Positions 10,591 through 18,679 of a DNA stretch of 64,000 bases are shown one piece after another. The notes below the pieces were generated by a model, which saw only the letters and a program-made list of their open reading frames with translations, searched no databases and was not told where the DNA came from. The DNA lies in contig NZ_BPTV01000001.1 of NCBI RefSeq assembly GCF_019973375.1, forward strand, positions 310,001 through 374,000, given 5' to 3'. The translations under genes were made by a program, and so were the position numbers. Every line of letters begins with the position of its first letter. Position 1 is the first letter of the stretch. Origin of the DNA: Prevotella lacticifex. GTDB lineage: Bacteria; Bacteroidota; Bacteroidia; Bacteroidales; Bacteroidaceae.

Positions 10591-10632
10591 TTCTTTAATG
10601 ATATGAATTTTACAGCCTCAATGGGCCCTCTG

Positions 10633-12939
10633 CTACTTCATTACAGCCTTGAAAGCCTCGTTAAGTCCATTGCCTGAAATTCTCAGGATGATGGTTCCGT
10701 GAGTCGATGGGAGGTAAACAGAAGTGTTGGTGCCGTTGAAATGGTGCTCTCCGAGCAGTGCGCCGTTGGCTGAGTATGCGCTTACGGTATACTTCTCATG
10801 GGCTACTCCACCTTCAATATTGACGATTACCATTCCGTTGAAGGCCTGAACGAGACTTGCTCTCTTCTGTCCTGCTTTGGCTGAGAGGGTCTTTATGGCA
10901 TCGATAGTGCCGTAGTTGGCCTTCTTCGATACCAGTCCCTGCTCGAAAGCTCCAAGGTCTGGGGCTGTGCCGGCGTAGGCGATGGCCGGTACTGCTACTC
11001 CTGAAGCATCGTATCTTGTGTTGGCTGCGATGGCTGTTCCACGGTCAACGATAGTTGCGTTGTCCACTGTCGGATGTCCCCAGGTAATGTTGTCCCAGTT
11101 CAGATTGCCGTCGTCCTGACGTGGTCCTATAAGGTCGGCATAGTCGTTCATCGACTGGAAGTTAGCCTCGGAGCATAGCCAGTCGTTGGTTTGTTCCTTC
11201 GATGCTACGGTAACCTGTACCCTTCCGTATTTCTTATCCTTGTAACCGTATTCTCCTTTGTCCGATGCTGTCTTCACGGTGTAATCGTCGATGGCTACGG
11301 AATTGCTCACCTCACAGACGCTTCCCTCGGCCAGTGGCTCGTAAATTCTGTAGGCATAGGCTTTCGAACCGAATGCCTGAAGCGAGTAGCCGGTGCAGTT
11401 GTTGATGATTATATCGCCGAGATTATGGTTCTGGTCGAAGCCTTTCGATCCGTTGTTGACAGCTAAACAGCGGTTGAGTACAACGTTCATGCGTCCTTGT
11501 TTCGACCCGCATTTGAATCCGTTCATATTGCCTTTCGTGGCGGTACCGTTGATCCAGCCGTTCTCGTAGGCCAGACAACTCTCGAAGACGATGGTCTTAT
11601 TGTCCTGGAATCCTCCGTCCTTCTTGAAGAAGACATCGTAGCCGTCGTCAGAGTTGTTGTATGCTCTGCAACCAAAGAAGTAGTTTCCGTCGCCAACAGA
11701 GATTTTCGGGGCGAATCCGTCGGCATCGCCGTCACCCTCATCCTTATTCTCGTAGGAGTCGCAGTTGATGACATAGTTGAATGATGCTAAGTTCTTCATT
11801 TGCAGACCGGTATCGCCGTTGCGGTAGAAATTGCAGAATTCAATGATATTATCGTGTGCGTCTTGAGTGCGTGCAATGACGTCTGCCGATGTACCGTTTG
11901 TCGGTTTGTTGCGCTCTATGAGCATTCCGTTGTCGGAAGCATTGGTGAAGTCAATCTTGTAGAAGTGCCAGTACGATGATGTCAGGCGCAAACCCTGGTA
12001 CGGATTGTCGCTGTGGGCATGGTAGGGCATTGCCGAGAAGTCGAGAACGGCGCGTCCGTCGGGACACATAACGGTAATATACTTATCGTGTGTACCGTTA
12101 CGGTCGTTGATGTTCAGGCGCTTGTTGTAGACGTATTTTCCCGCTTTCATCTTGATGGTTGTTCCCGGCAGTGCTCTGTCGATGGCTTTCTGGAGGTCGA
12201 AGTAAGGCTTTGTCGCCGTTCCGTCGGCAGTAGTATCGTCGCCGTCGGGTGCGCACCAGATGATTACGGAGTCGGTAGCCGTCGGCGTATTGATTGATTC
12301 GCCGGTGTAGCTCATCCCGCGGGCCTGGTCGTTGGGGTTGTTTTCGTTGCCCTTACCGCTGCCTCCGCCGTTGGGATTGTCCTCCGCCGATGCACTGTCC
12401 TGGACGGAAAGGGTATAGAAGTACATGCCTCCTTCGATGGTGAACGTCACGTCGCCGTCGGCAACGACGGTTCCCGTGCCCGTCTGCTGCTCCTTACCTG
12501 TTGTTGCGGGGAACGTTCCTGTGATATTTTCGAGACCGAGATTTCTTGTTGCCGACTTGTTTGATGTCATATAAGTCAGTGTAACAACATCACCTTTCTT
12601 GCGTGCCGGGATCGTCAGCTTGTCGGCATCGCCGAGCCACAGCGATGCTGTCGTTCCTCCGAGGCGTATATTTCCGTTGCTGTTTGCCGTGGCCGTGAAG
12701 CGCAGTCCGCCGGTGACGGTGAGCTCAGTGCCATTGGCTGTCAGCACCGCATCGTCGATGGCCTTGACAAAGCAGTAGCGGTTTTTCGAGTCTGTGGTCC
12801 ACGCTGTGTCGGCATTGAGGTTTTCGACGTCGGGTGAGGGTAGGGTAGTGAAGGTCCACGACTTGTTTGCCGCAGGCTCCTGCGCACTCATAGCGATGCT
12901 GACCGCTATGGCTGCGATGATGGTAATGGCTTTTTTCAT
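10633..12939 (-). CDS. Secreted pectate lyase-like protein (family 9 type)
   Basis: A 768-aa exported protein. A signal peptide spans about 20 residues (MKKAITIIAAIAVSIAMSAQ). Residues from about 25 to 180 form an unassigned beta-rich domain. A Gly/Asn linker follows near residues 190-205, then a right-handed parallel beta-helix from about 230 to 620. The repeats NGDTGLQ, DGDADGFAPK, YNNSDDGYDVFF and NGFKCGSKQG resemble the Asp-rich calcium and catalytic region of polysaccharide lyase family 9. The C-terminal 80 residues look like a type IX sorting domain, fitting the PorZ-like neighbour. It probably cleaves pectin or polygalacturonate outside the cell. Transcribed alone, with a long leader. 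Confidence 0.8.
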   Translation of the reverse strand: MKKAITIIAAIAVSIAMSAQEPAANKSWTFTTLPSPDVENLNADTAWTTDSKNRYCFVKAIDDAVLTANGTELTVTGGLRFTATANSNGNIRLGGTTASLWLGDADKLTIPARKKGDVVTLTYMTSNKSATRNLGLENITGTFPATTGKEQQTGTGTVVADGDVTFTIEGGMYFYTLSVQDSASAEDNPNGGGSGKGNENNPNDQARGMSYTGESINTPTATDSVIIWCAPDGDDTTADGTATKPYFDLQKAIDRALPGTTIKMKAGKYVYNKRLNINDRNGTHDKYITVMCPDGRAVLDFSAMPYHAHSDNPYQGLRLTSSYWHFYKIDFTNASDNGMLIERNKPTNGTSADVIARTQDAHDNIIEFCNFYRNGDTGLQMKNLASFNYVINCDSYENKDEGDGDADGFAPKISVGDGNYFFGCRAYNNSDDGYDVFFKKDGGFQDNKTIVFESCLAYENGWINGTATKGNMNGFKCGSKQGRMNVVLNRCLAVNNGSKGFDQNHNLGDIIINNCTGYSLQAFGSKAYAYRIYEPLAEGSVCEVSNSVAIDDYTVKTASDKGEYGYKDKKYGRVQVTVASKEQTNDWLCSEANFQSMNDYADLIGPRQDDGNLNWDNITWGHPTVDNATIVDRGTAIAANTRYDASGVAVPAIAYAGTAPDLGAFEQGLVSKKANYGTIDAIKTLSAKAGQKRASLVQAFNGMVIVNIEGGVAHEKYTVSAYSANGALLGEHHFNGTNTSVYLPSTHGTIILRISGNGLNEAFKAVMK

Positions 12940-12961
12940 TTTCTTCTTCAGACGTTTGTTA

Positions 12962-13075
12962 ATTTCTTTTCAGATAATAGTTATTCTCTTTTCAAACAAT
13001 AGTTAAGCTCTTTTCAAACGGTATGCTGACGCTTTTCAGATGATATATATTCACCTTCCAAGCTATAGTCTTATG
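12962..13075. repeat. Degenerate 22-23-bp tandem repeat in the lyase leader
   Basis: About five units of 22-23 bp of the form YTCTTTTCARAYNATAGTTA run head to tail. The first three agree best (CTTTTCAGATAATAGTTA, CTTTTCAAACAATAGTTA, CTTTTCAAACGGTATGCT). They lie between the start codon of the lyase gene and its likely promoter at 13244, hence in the untranslated leader. Confidence 0.65.
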
Positions 13076-13243
13076 CTTTACGGACGATTCTATTCTTTGG
13101 TGCGTATCGTGAAATTCAATTGTCGGCTCCTGCTGATGATTCCGGTTCGTGCTTGTCCCATTCTCAGATCAGCTAAGGATACTGATATTCTCAAAGATAG
13201 TTCTGATTATTTCAAATAGATAGATGTCAGTTATTCTATTGTG

Positions 13244-13274
13244 CAAAGATAGAAGATAATTTAACCAAAAGCAA
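13244..13274 (-). promoter_or_regulatory. Probable promoter of the pectate lyase gene
   Basis: On the minus strand TATCTTTG (13251-13244) is a perfect -7 element, with a TTG 20 bp upstream (13274-13272) as a weak -33 element. It would give a leader of about 300 nt that contains the 23-bp repeats. Confidence 0.5.
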
Positions 13275-13450
13275 CAAAAACCTTTATTTACTTAACGTAA
13301 ACGTTTTCGGAGCGATTACTGCTCTTTCATTCAGAAGTTTTCTGTGGGTGCAGCGATTAATCAATATCATGGCTCTTTCTCAGTCGTCTTTACAGCCCGG
13401 AAATGCCAACTCAACAACAGTCCAATACTGAAATATCTTTACACCATTCC

Positions 13451-13550
13451 AAAACCTATCGTTTGGGCTTCTAAAACGGACCGTTTCGCAAGCTAAAACG
13501 GCCTGTTTCGCATCCTAAAACGGCCCGTTTTGCAACGCTAAATGGCATGT
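13451..13550. repeat. Array of 22-bp-spaced palindromes (array A)
   Basis: Three clear units start at 13472, 13494 and 13516, exactly 22 bp apart. Each is TAAAACGG, two variable bases, then GTTTYGCA (for example TAAAACGGCCCGTTTTGCA), with a near-palindromic AAACGGNCCGTTT core. Decayed units flank them at 13451 and 13539. A second array of the same kind lies at 24781. The array sits in the 0.9-kb gap between the divergent lyase and mutS genes; the rest of that gap shows only the promoters and leader repeats listed here. Confidence 0.8.
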
Positions 13551-13720
13551 ATTAGTAACCCGTTGAAAATCAATGATATACAAAGACGGAATAATGCGTA
13601 AGATAATGTGAATTATTTTTACATCTTGTTGTAGGCATTCTCTTGTCTTTCGATGCCTCTACAAAATATTGTTGGCTTATGGAATAACCATTCGTAGAAA
13701 GTATAATTTTGAACCATTAT

Positions 13721-13751
13721 TTTGCGTTCTTGATTTTATTCAGTATCTTTG
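13721..13751 (+). promoter_or_regulatory. Promoter of mutS
   Basis: TTTG at 13721-13724 and TATCTTTG at 13744-13751 are separated by 19 bp, a consensus Bacteroidota promoter. Its presence shows that the long upstream extension of the mutS frame (ATG at 13709) is not translated. Confidence 0.8.
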
Positions 13752-13828
13752 CAAGTCACAAAAATCAGATACCCGTCTATGCCACGCATGGTTACTGCAC
13801 GGCATACCGAAAATATAAGAGAACGATA

Positions 13829-16504
13829 ATGGCAACAAAGAAGCAGAACGATAATACGATGACTCCTATGATGCGCCAGTTCTTCAACATGAAGAACCAG
13901 CATCCCGATGCTCTATTGCTTTTCCGCTGTGGCGATTTCTATGAGACCTACTGCGATGATGCCGTGGAGGCATCGCGCATTCTCGGCATTACGCTGACCC
14001 GTCGGAACAACGGAGCATCGGCAGGAGCTGAGATGGCCGGTTTCCCCCATCACGCTCTCGACACCTATCTGCCCAAGCTCATCCGTGCCGGAAAGCGTGT
14101 TGCCATTTGCGACCAGCTCGAGGACCCTAAGAAGAAGCGCGCCGAACTGCGTGGAAAGAAGGGGTTGTCGGCCGAGGACAAGATGGTGCGCCGCGGCATC
14201 ACGGAGCTTGTAACCCCCGGTGTTGCCATGAGCGACAACGTCCTTAACTACAAGGAGAACAACTTCCTGGCTGCTGTCCACTTCGGAAAGGGGTCGTGCG
14301 GCATCAGCTTCCTCGACATTTCCACCGGAGAATTCCTTACCGGTGAGGGCACATACGACTACGTCGAGAAGCTCATCGGCAACTTCCAGCCTAAGGAGGT
14401 GCTCTACGACAGGGCCCGCAAAGCCGATTTCGAGCGGTTCTTCGGTACAAAGCTCTGTACTTTTGAGCTCGACGACTGGGTTTTCACGGAGCAGACGGCG
14501 CGCCAGAAACTTCTGAAGCATTTCGGTACAAAGTCGCTGAAGGGCTTCGGTGTCGACCATCTGCACAACGGCATTGTGGCCTCTGGAGCCATCATGCAGT
14601 ACCTTGAGCTCACCCAGCACACCCACATCTCGCACATAACGTCGCTGGCCCGCATCGAGGAGGATAAGTTTGTGCGCCTCGACCAGTTCACCATCCGCAG
14701 CCTCGAACTGCTCAGTCCGTTGCAGGAAGACGGCTCCTCGCTGCTTGGTGTCATCGACAGGACGGTGACACCGATGGGCGGTCGTCTGCTCCGCAGGTGG
14801 ATAGTATTCCCCCTGAAGGATGTCCACCCCATCCAGGAGCGCCTCGACATAGTGGAATATTTCTTTAAGGACACCACTTTCCGTGCCACCGTCGACGACG
14901 AGTTCCACCGTATCGGCGATCTGGAGCGCATCATCTCCAAGGCCGCCGTGGGCCGTGTGTCGCCGCGTGAGGTCGTCCAGCTCTATCATGCCCTTGCCGC
15001 TCTGCGCCCGGTCCGTGAGGCCTGCGTCCACACCGACAACGAGGCGCTGCGCAAGGTCGGTGAGCAGCTGAACCTCTGTGAGGCTCTCCGCGACCGCATA
15101 GCAAAGGAGATACAGCCCGACCCGCCATTGCTTGTCAACAAGGGCGACGTCATTGCACCAGGCTACTCACCCGAACTCGACGACCTCCGATCCATCCGTG
15201 ACAACGGAAAGCAGTACCTACTGCAGATTCAGGAGCGTGAGTCGCAGGAGACGGGCATCAGTTCGCTGAAGGTGGGCTACAACAACGTCTTCGGCTATTA
15301 CCTTGAAGTGCGCAACACTTTCAAGGATAAGGTTCCTTCCGACTGGATTCGTAAGCAGACATTGGCTCAGGCTGAGCGATACATAACGCCCGAACTGAAG
15401 GAATACGAGGAGAAAATCCTGGGCGCCGACGAGAAGATTATCATCCTCGAGACGCAGCTTTTCAACGAACTTGTGCAGGATATGCAGAAGTTCATTCCTC
15501 AGATTCAGATTGATGCCAACATCATTGCCCATCTCGATTGCCTGCTGAGTTTCGCCAAGGTATCGGAATCCAACCGCTACGTCCGGCCTGTTATCGACGA
15601 CTCCGACGTCATCGACATCAAGCAGGGCCGCCATCCTGTCATCGAGACTCAGTTGCCGATAGGTGAGAAATACGTGCCCAATGATGTGGAACTCGACACC
15701 GAGAAGGACCAGATAATGATGATTACTGGTCCGAATATGGCCGGTAAATCGGCTCTGCTGCGCCAAACTGCATTGATAGTACTCTTGGCCCAGATGGGCT
15801 GTTTCGTGCCGGCAGAGAGCGCGAGAGTGGGTCTTGTCGATAAAATATTCACCCGTGTGGGTGCTTCCGACAATATCTCGCTCGGCGAATCGACATTTAT
15901 GGTCGAGATGACCGAGGCTGCCAACATCCTGAACAATGTCACCCCGAAGTCGCTCGTACTCTTCGATGAGCTCGGACGCGGCACCTCCACCTACGACGGA
16001 ATATCCATAGCATGGGCCATCGTGGAGTATCTCCATGAGAATCCGAGGGCACGGGCCCGCACGCTCTTTGCCACCCACTACCATGAGTTGAACGAGATGG
16101 AGAAGTCGTTCCCGCGCATCCACAACTTCAACGTCTCGGTAAAGGAGGTCGACGGAAAGGTTATCTTCCTCCGGAAGCTTGAGCCCGGGGGGTCAGAACA
16201 TAGCTTTGGTATCCATGTTGCTGAGATTGCAGGTATGCCGCGGTCCATTGTCAAGCGGGCCAATACGGTGTTGAAGGAACTCGAGGCCGACAATGCCAAT
16301 GTAGGTTCTGCCGTCAAGAAACCCGACATGGAGAAGGTGGCGCAGAACCGCGAGGGCGTGCAGCTGAGCTTCTTCCAGCTCGACGACCCCGTACTGTCGC
16401 AGGTTCGCGACGAGATTCTAAACCTCGACATCAACAATCTTACGCCTGTCGAGGCTCTGAACAAGCTCAACGAGATTAAAAAGATAGTCACCGGAAAGAG
16501 CTGA
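13829..16504 (+). CDS. mutS: DNA mismatch repair protein MutS
   Basis: Recognises mismatches and small loops and starts repair with MutL. The 891-aa protein starts MATKKQ at 13829, chosen because the promoter lies between the upstream in-frame ATG and this one. Domain I carries the mismatch-contacting segment [14 protein letters not shown]. The core and lever domains follow. The ATPase has Walker A GPNMAGKS at residues 634-641, a [12 protein letters not shown]alker B/signature region, and FATHYHEL. The C-terminal HTH region follows. This is the MutS1 form. No mutL is nearby. Confidence 0.97.
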   Translation: MATKKQNDNTMTPMMRQFFNMKNQHPDALLLFRCGDFYETYCDDAVEASRILGITLTRRNNGASAGAEMAGFPHHALDTYLPKLIRAGKRVAICDQLEDPKKKRAELRGKKGLSAEDKMVRRGITELVTPGVAMSDNVLNYKENNFLAAVHFGKGSCGISFLDISTGEFLTGEGTYDYVEKLIGNFQPKEVLYDRARKADFERFFGTKLCTFELDDWVFTEQTARQKLLKHFGTKSLKGFGVDHLHNGIVASGAIMQYLELTQHTHISHITSLARIEEDKFVRLDQFTIRSLELLSPLQEDGSSLLGVIDRTVTPMGGRLLRRWIVFPLKDVHPIQERLDIVEYFFKDTTFRATVDDEFHRIGDLERIISKAAVGRVSPREVVQLYHALAALRPVREACVHTDNEALRKVGEQLNLCEALRDRIAKEIQPDPPLLVNKGDVIAPGYSPELDDLRSIRDNGKQYLLQIQERESQETGISSLKVGYNNVFGYYLEVRNTFKDKVPSDWIRKQTLAQAERYITPELKEYEEKILGADEKIIILETQLFNELVQDMQKFIPQIQIDANIIAHLDCLLSFAKVSESNRYVRPVIDDSDVIDIKQGRHPVIETQLPIGEKYVPNDVELDTEKDQIMMITGPNMAGKSALLRQTALIVLLAQMGCFVPAESARVGLVDKIFTRVGASDNISLGESTFMVEMTEAANILNNVTPKSLVLFDELGRGTSTYDGISIAWAIVEYLHENPRARARTLFATHYHELNEMEKSFPRIHNFNVSVKEVDGKVIFLRKLEPGGSEHSFGIHVAEIAGMPRSIVKRANTVLKELEADNANVGSAVKKPDMEKVAQNREGVQLSFFQLDDPVLSQVRDEILNLDINNLTPVEALNKLNEIKKIVTGKS

Positions 16505-16507
16505 AAC

Positions 16508-16541
16508 GAATAATGGTGGCAAACTCTTGCCACCATTATTC
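16508..16541 (+). terminator. Terminator of mutS
   Basis: A perfect 15-bp stem (16508-16522 with 16527-16541), 4-nt loop ACTC, followed by ATTTTAA. It starts 3 bp after the mutS stop. Confidence 0.9.
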
Positions 16542-16654
16542 ATTTTAACAGCTGTCTTATTAAAACATCTTTCGATGTTCTGTAGACTCTGCTACTATAT
16601 TTCTCATCGTTATAAAGGCTCAATAAAACCCTGTATAACAATGTTTTATCGTGT

Positions 16655-17491
16655 TTATTTTATCCTCTTTTTGCTTGTAATCATAGCCCAAACGCCCAAG
16701 GCAATGAGCGGAATACTGAGGATTTGTCCCATGTCGATGGGTAGTCCGGCCTCGAAAGCTTCCTGAATTTCCTTCGTATACTCGATGAGGAAACGGAAGG
16801 TGAAGATCATCGTCAGGCAGAGTCCGAAGTAGAATCCCGTTCCCACTTTCTCGGGATGCTTGCGGTAGATGAGCAGAATCACGATGAAGGTGAAGAGATA
16901 GAACAGCGACTCGTAGAGCTGTCCGGGATGGCGTGGGGCCTGGTCGACATTGGCGAAGATGAAAGCCCATGGCACATCAGTCTGCTTGCCGATAATCTCG
17001 GAGTTCATGAGATTGCCCAAACGGATGAACGTTGCCGTTATTCCCGAGCATATACCCATAAAGTCGAGCACCACCCATGTAGGCATCTTGTACTTCCGGA
17101 TGTACATATAGAGTCCTACGAGCATTCCCACGACTCCTCCGTGACTTGCAAGTCCCTCGTAGCCAATGAATTTCCAACCACCTCCATCGAGGAATTTTAT
17201 GGGCAGAAACATCTCTACGAAGTGCTTTCCCGAGGTCAGGAAGTAGTCGGGCTGGTAGAAGATGCAATGGCCGAGGCGTGCTCCTACGAGTACGCCAATG
17301 AAAACATAGAGGAACAGCGGCTCAAATTTCTCATCCGGATACTTATGCTTCTTGTAGAGCCACTGCATGAGGAAGAATCCGAGAGTGAGTCCTGTGAGCC
17401 AGCACAGTCCATACCATCTCACCCCATAGCTGCCTACGTGGAACGCTATTTCGTTGGGTTGCCAATAGATGAAATCGAGCATCTTCATCAA
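16655..17491 (-). CDS. lgt: Prolipoprotein diacylglyceryl transferase
   Basis: Inner-membrane enzyme that moves diacylglycerol from phosphatidylglycerol to the lipobox Cys of prolipoproteins. 278 aa, the usual size, with about seven membrane segments. Signature pieces visible are GVRWYGLCWLTGL near the N-terminus, GLASHGGVVGML (functional His, near residue 112) and RLGNLMNSEIIG (near residue 146). Its start overlaps the stop of ychF by 4 bp (ATGA), so it is the second gene of a ychF-lgt operon. Confidence 0.95.
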   Translation of the reverse strand: MMKMLDFIYWQPNEIAFHVGSYGVRWYGLCWLTGLTLGFFLMQWLYKKHKYPDEKFEPLFLYVFIGVLVGARLGHCIFYQPDYFLTSGKHFVEMFLPIKFLDGGGWKFIGYEGLASHGGVVGMLVGLYMYIRKYKMPTWVVLDFMGICSGITATFIRLGNLMNSEIIGKQTDVPWAFIFANVDQAPRHPGQLYESLFYLFTFIVILLIYRKHPEKVGTGFYFGLCLTMIFTFRFLIEYTKEIQEAFEAGLPIDMGQILSIPLIALGVWAMITSKKRIK

Positions 17492-18591
17492 ACATTAAAT
17501 CTGAAGTGCATGATATCGCCATCCTGCACCACATAGTCCTTGCCCTCGATATGCAGCTGTCCGGCCTCTCTCACGGCTGCTTCCGACTTATACTTGATGT
17601 AGTCGTCGTATTTTATCACCTCAGCTCTGATAAAACCTTTCTCGAAGTCGGTGTGAATGACTCCGGCACACTGTGGGGCTTTCCATCCCTTATGGAATGT
17701 CCAGGCTTTCACCTCCATCTCGCCGGCGGTGATAAATGTCTGTAAGTTAAGCAGATGATAAGCTTTCTCGATGAGCCGGTTGACGCCGCTTTCCTCGAGA
17801 TCGAGCTCGTCGAGGAACATCTTCTTGTCCTCATAGGTGTCGAGTGAGGCTATGTCCTCTTCGGTCTTTGCTGCTATGACCATTGCCTCGGCACCCTCTT
17901 TGGCAGCTATCTCCTCGATTTTTTTCGAGTATTCGTTACCGTTCTTTGCGCTGTCCTCGTCGACATTGCAGACGTAGAGCACCGGTTTTGTGGTCAGAAG
18001 GAAGAGGTCGTGGGCAGCCTTCTGCTCCTCTTTGGTGTCGAAAGTCACCTCGCGGGCGTTACGGCCCTGCTCCAGCACCTCCTTGTAAGCCTCGAGTACC
18101 GTCACGGCTGTCTTAGCATCCTTGTTTCCCGAGGCCGCAACCTTCTTCTGCTTGTCGAGCTGCGAGTCGATGGTCTCTAAGTCCTTGAGTTGCAGCTCGG
18201 TATCGATGACGCTCTTGTCCTCAACGGGATCGACGGGGGCACCGCCCTCTCTCACCACATTATCGTCGTCGAAACAGCGTATGACATGGATGATAGCGTC
18301 ACACTCGCGAATGTTTCCGAGGAATTTGTTTCCTAAACCCTCACCTTTCGAGGCTCCCTTGACGAGGCCGGCAATATCGACAATCTCGCATGTTGCCGGT
18401 ACTATCCTTCCCGGATGAACGATCTCGGCGAGCTTGTTAAGGCGCTCGTCGGGGACAGTGATGACTCCCAAGTTCGGTTCTATCGTGCAGAATGGGAAGT
18501 TGGCTGCCTGTGCCTTAGCACTCGACAGACAGTTGAATAGTGTAGACTTGCCAACGTTTGGCAGACCTACAATACCACATTTTAATGCCAT
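17488..18591 (-). CDS. ychF: Ribosome-associated GTPase/ATPase YchF (OLA1)
   Basis: 367-aa Obg-superfamily P-loop protein with a G1 motif GLPNVGKSTLFN at residues 8-19, a G3 region DIAGLVKGASKGEGLGNKFL, a G4-like CNVDED (the altered NKxD element linked to ATP preference), a coiled-coil insert, and a C-terminal TGS domain (AWTFHKGWKAPQCAGVIHTDFEKGFIRAEV). It binds ribosomes and affects stress responses in other bacteria. First gene of the ychF-lgt unit, with a consensus promoter 30 bp upstream. Confidence 0.96.
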   Translation of the reverse strand: MALKCGIVGLPNVGKSTLFNCLSSAKAQAANFPFCTIEPNLGVITVPDERLNKLAEIVHPGRIVPATCEIVDIAGLVKGASKGEGLGNKFLGNIRECDAIIHVIRCFDDDNVVREGGAPVDPVEDKSVIDTELQLKDLETIDSQLDKQKKVAASGNKDAKTAVTVLEAYKEVLEQGRNAREVTFDTKEEQKAAHDLFLLTTKPVLYVCNVDEDSAKNGNEYSKKIEEIAAKEGAEAMVIAAKTEEDIASLDTYEDKKMFLDELDLEESGVNRLIEKAYHLLNLQTFITAGEMEVKAWTFHKGWKAPQCAGVIHTDFEKGFIRAEVIKYDDYIKYKSEAAVREAGQLHIEGKDYVVQDGDIMHFRFNV

Positions 18592-18620
18592 ATTTCAGTT
18601 ATAAACGTTTATTTTGACTG

Positions 18621-18652
18621 CAAAATTACTCAATAATTCTGAATTGAGCAAA
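18621..18652 (-). promoter_or_regulatory. Promoter of ychF-lgt
   Basis: On the minus strand TTTG (18652-18649), a 20-bp spacer and TAATTTTG (18628-18621) match the Bacteroidota consensus, about 30 bp before the ychF start. Confidence 0.75.
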
Positions 18653-18679
18653 TTAAGTCCTATTAGTTCTCGGACGGAA

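Noticed and set aside
13451..13550. CRISPR array
   Set aside because: The units have no unique spacers of regular length, only a few bases between palindromes, and no cas genes are near.
13709..13828. N-terminal extension of MutS from an upstream ATG
   Set aside because: The mutS promoter lies within this stretch and the extension does not resemble MutS, so the start at 13829 is preferred.
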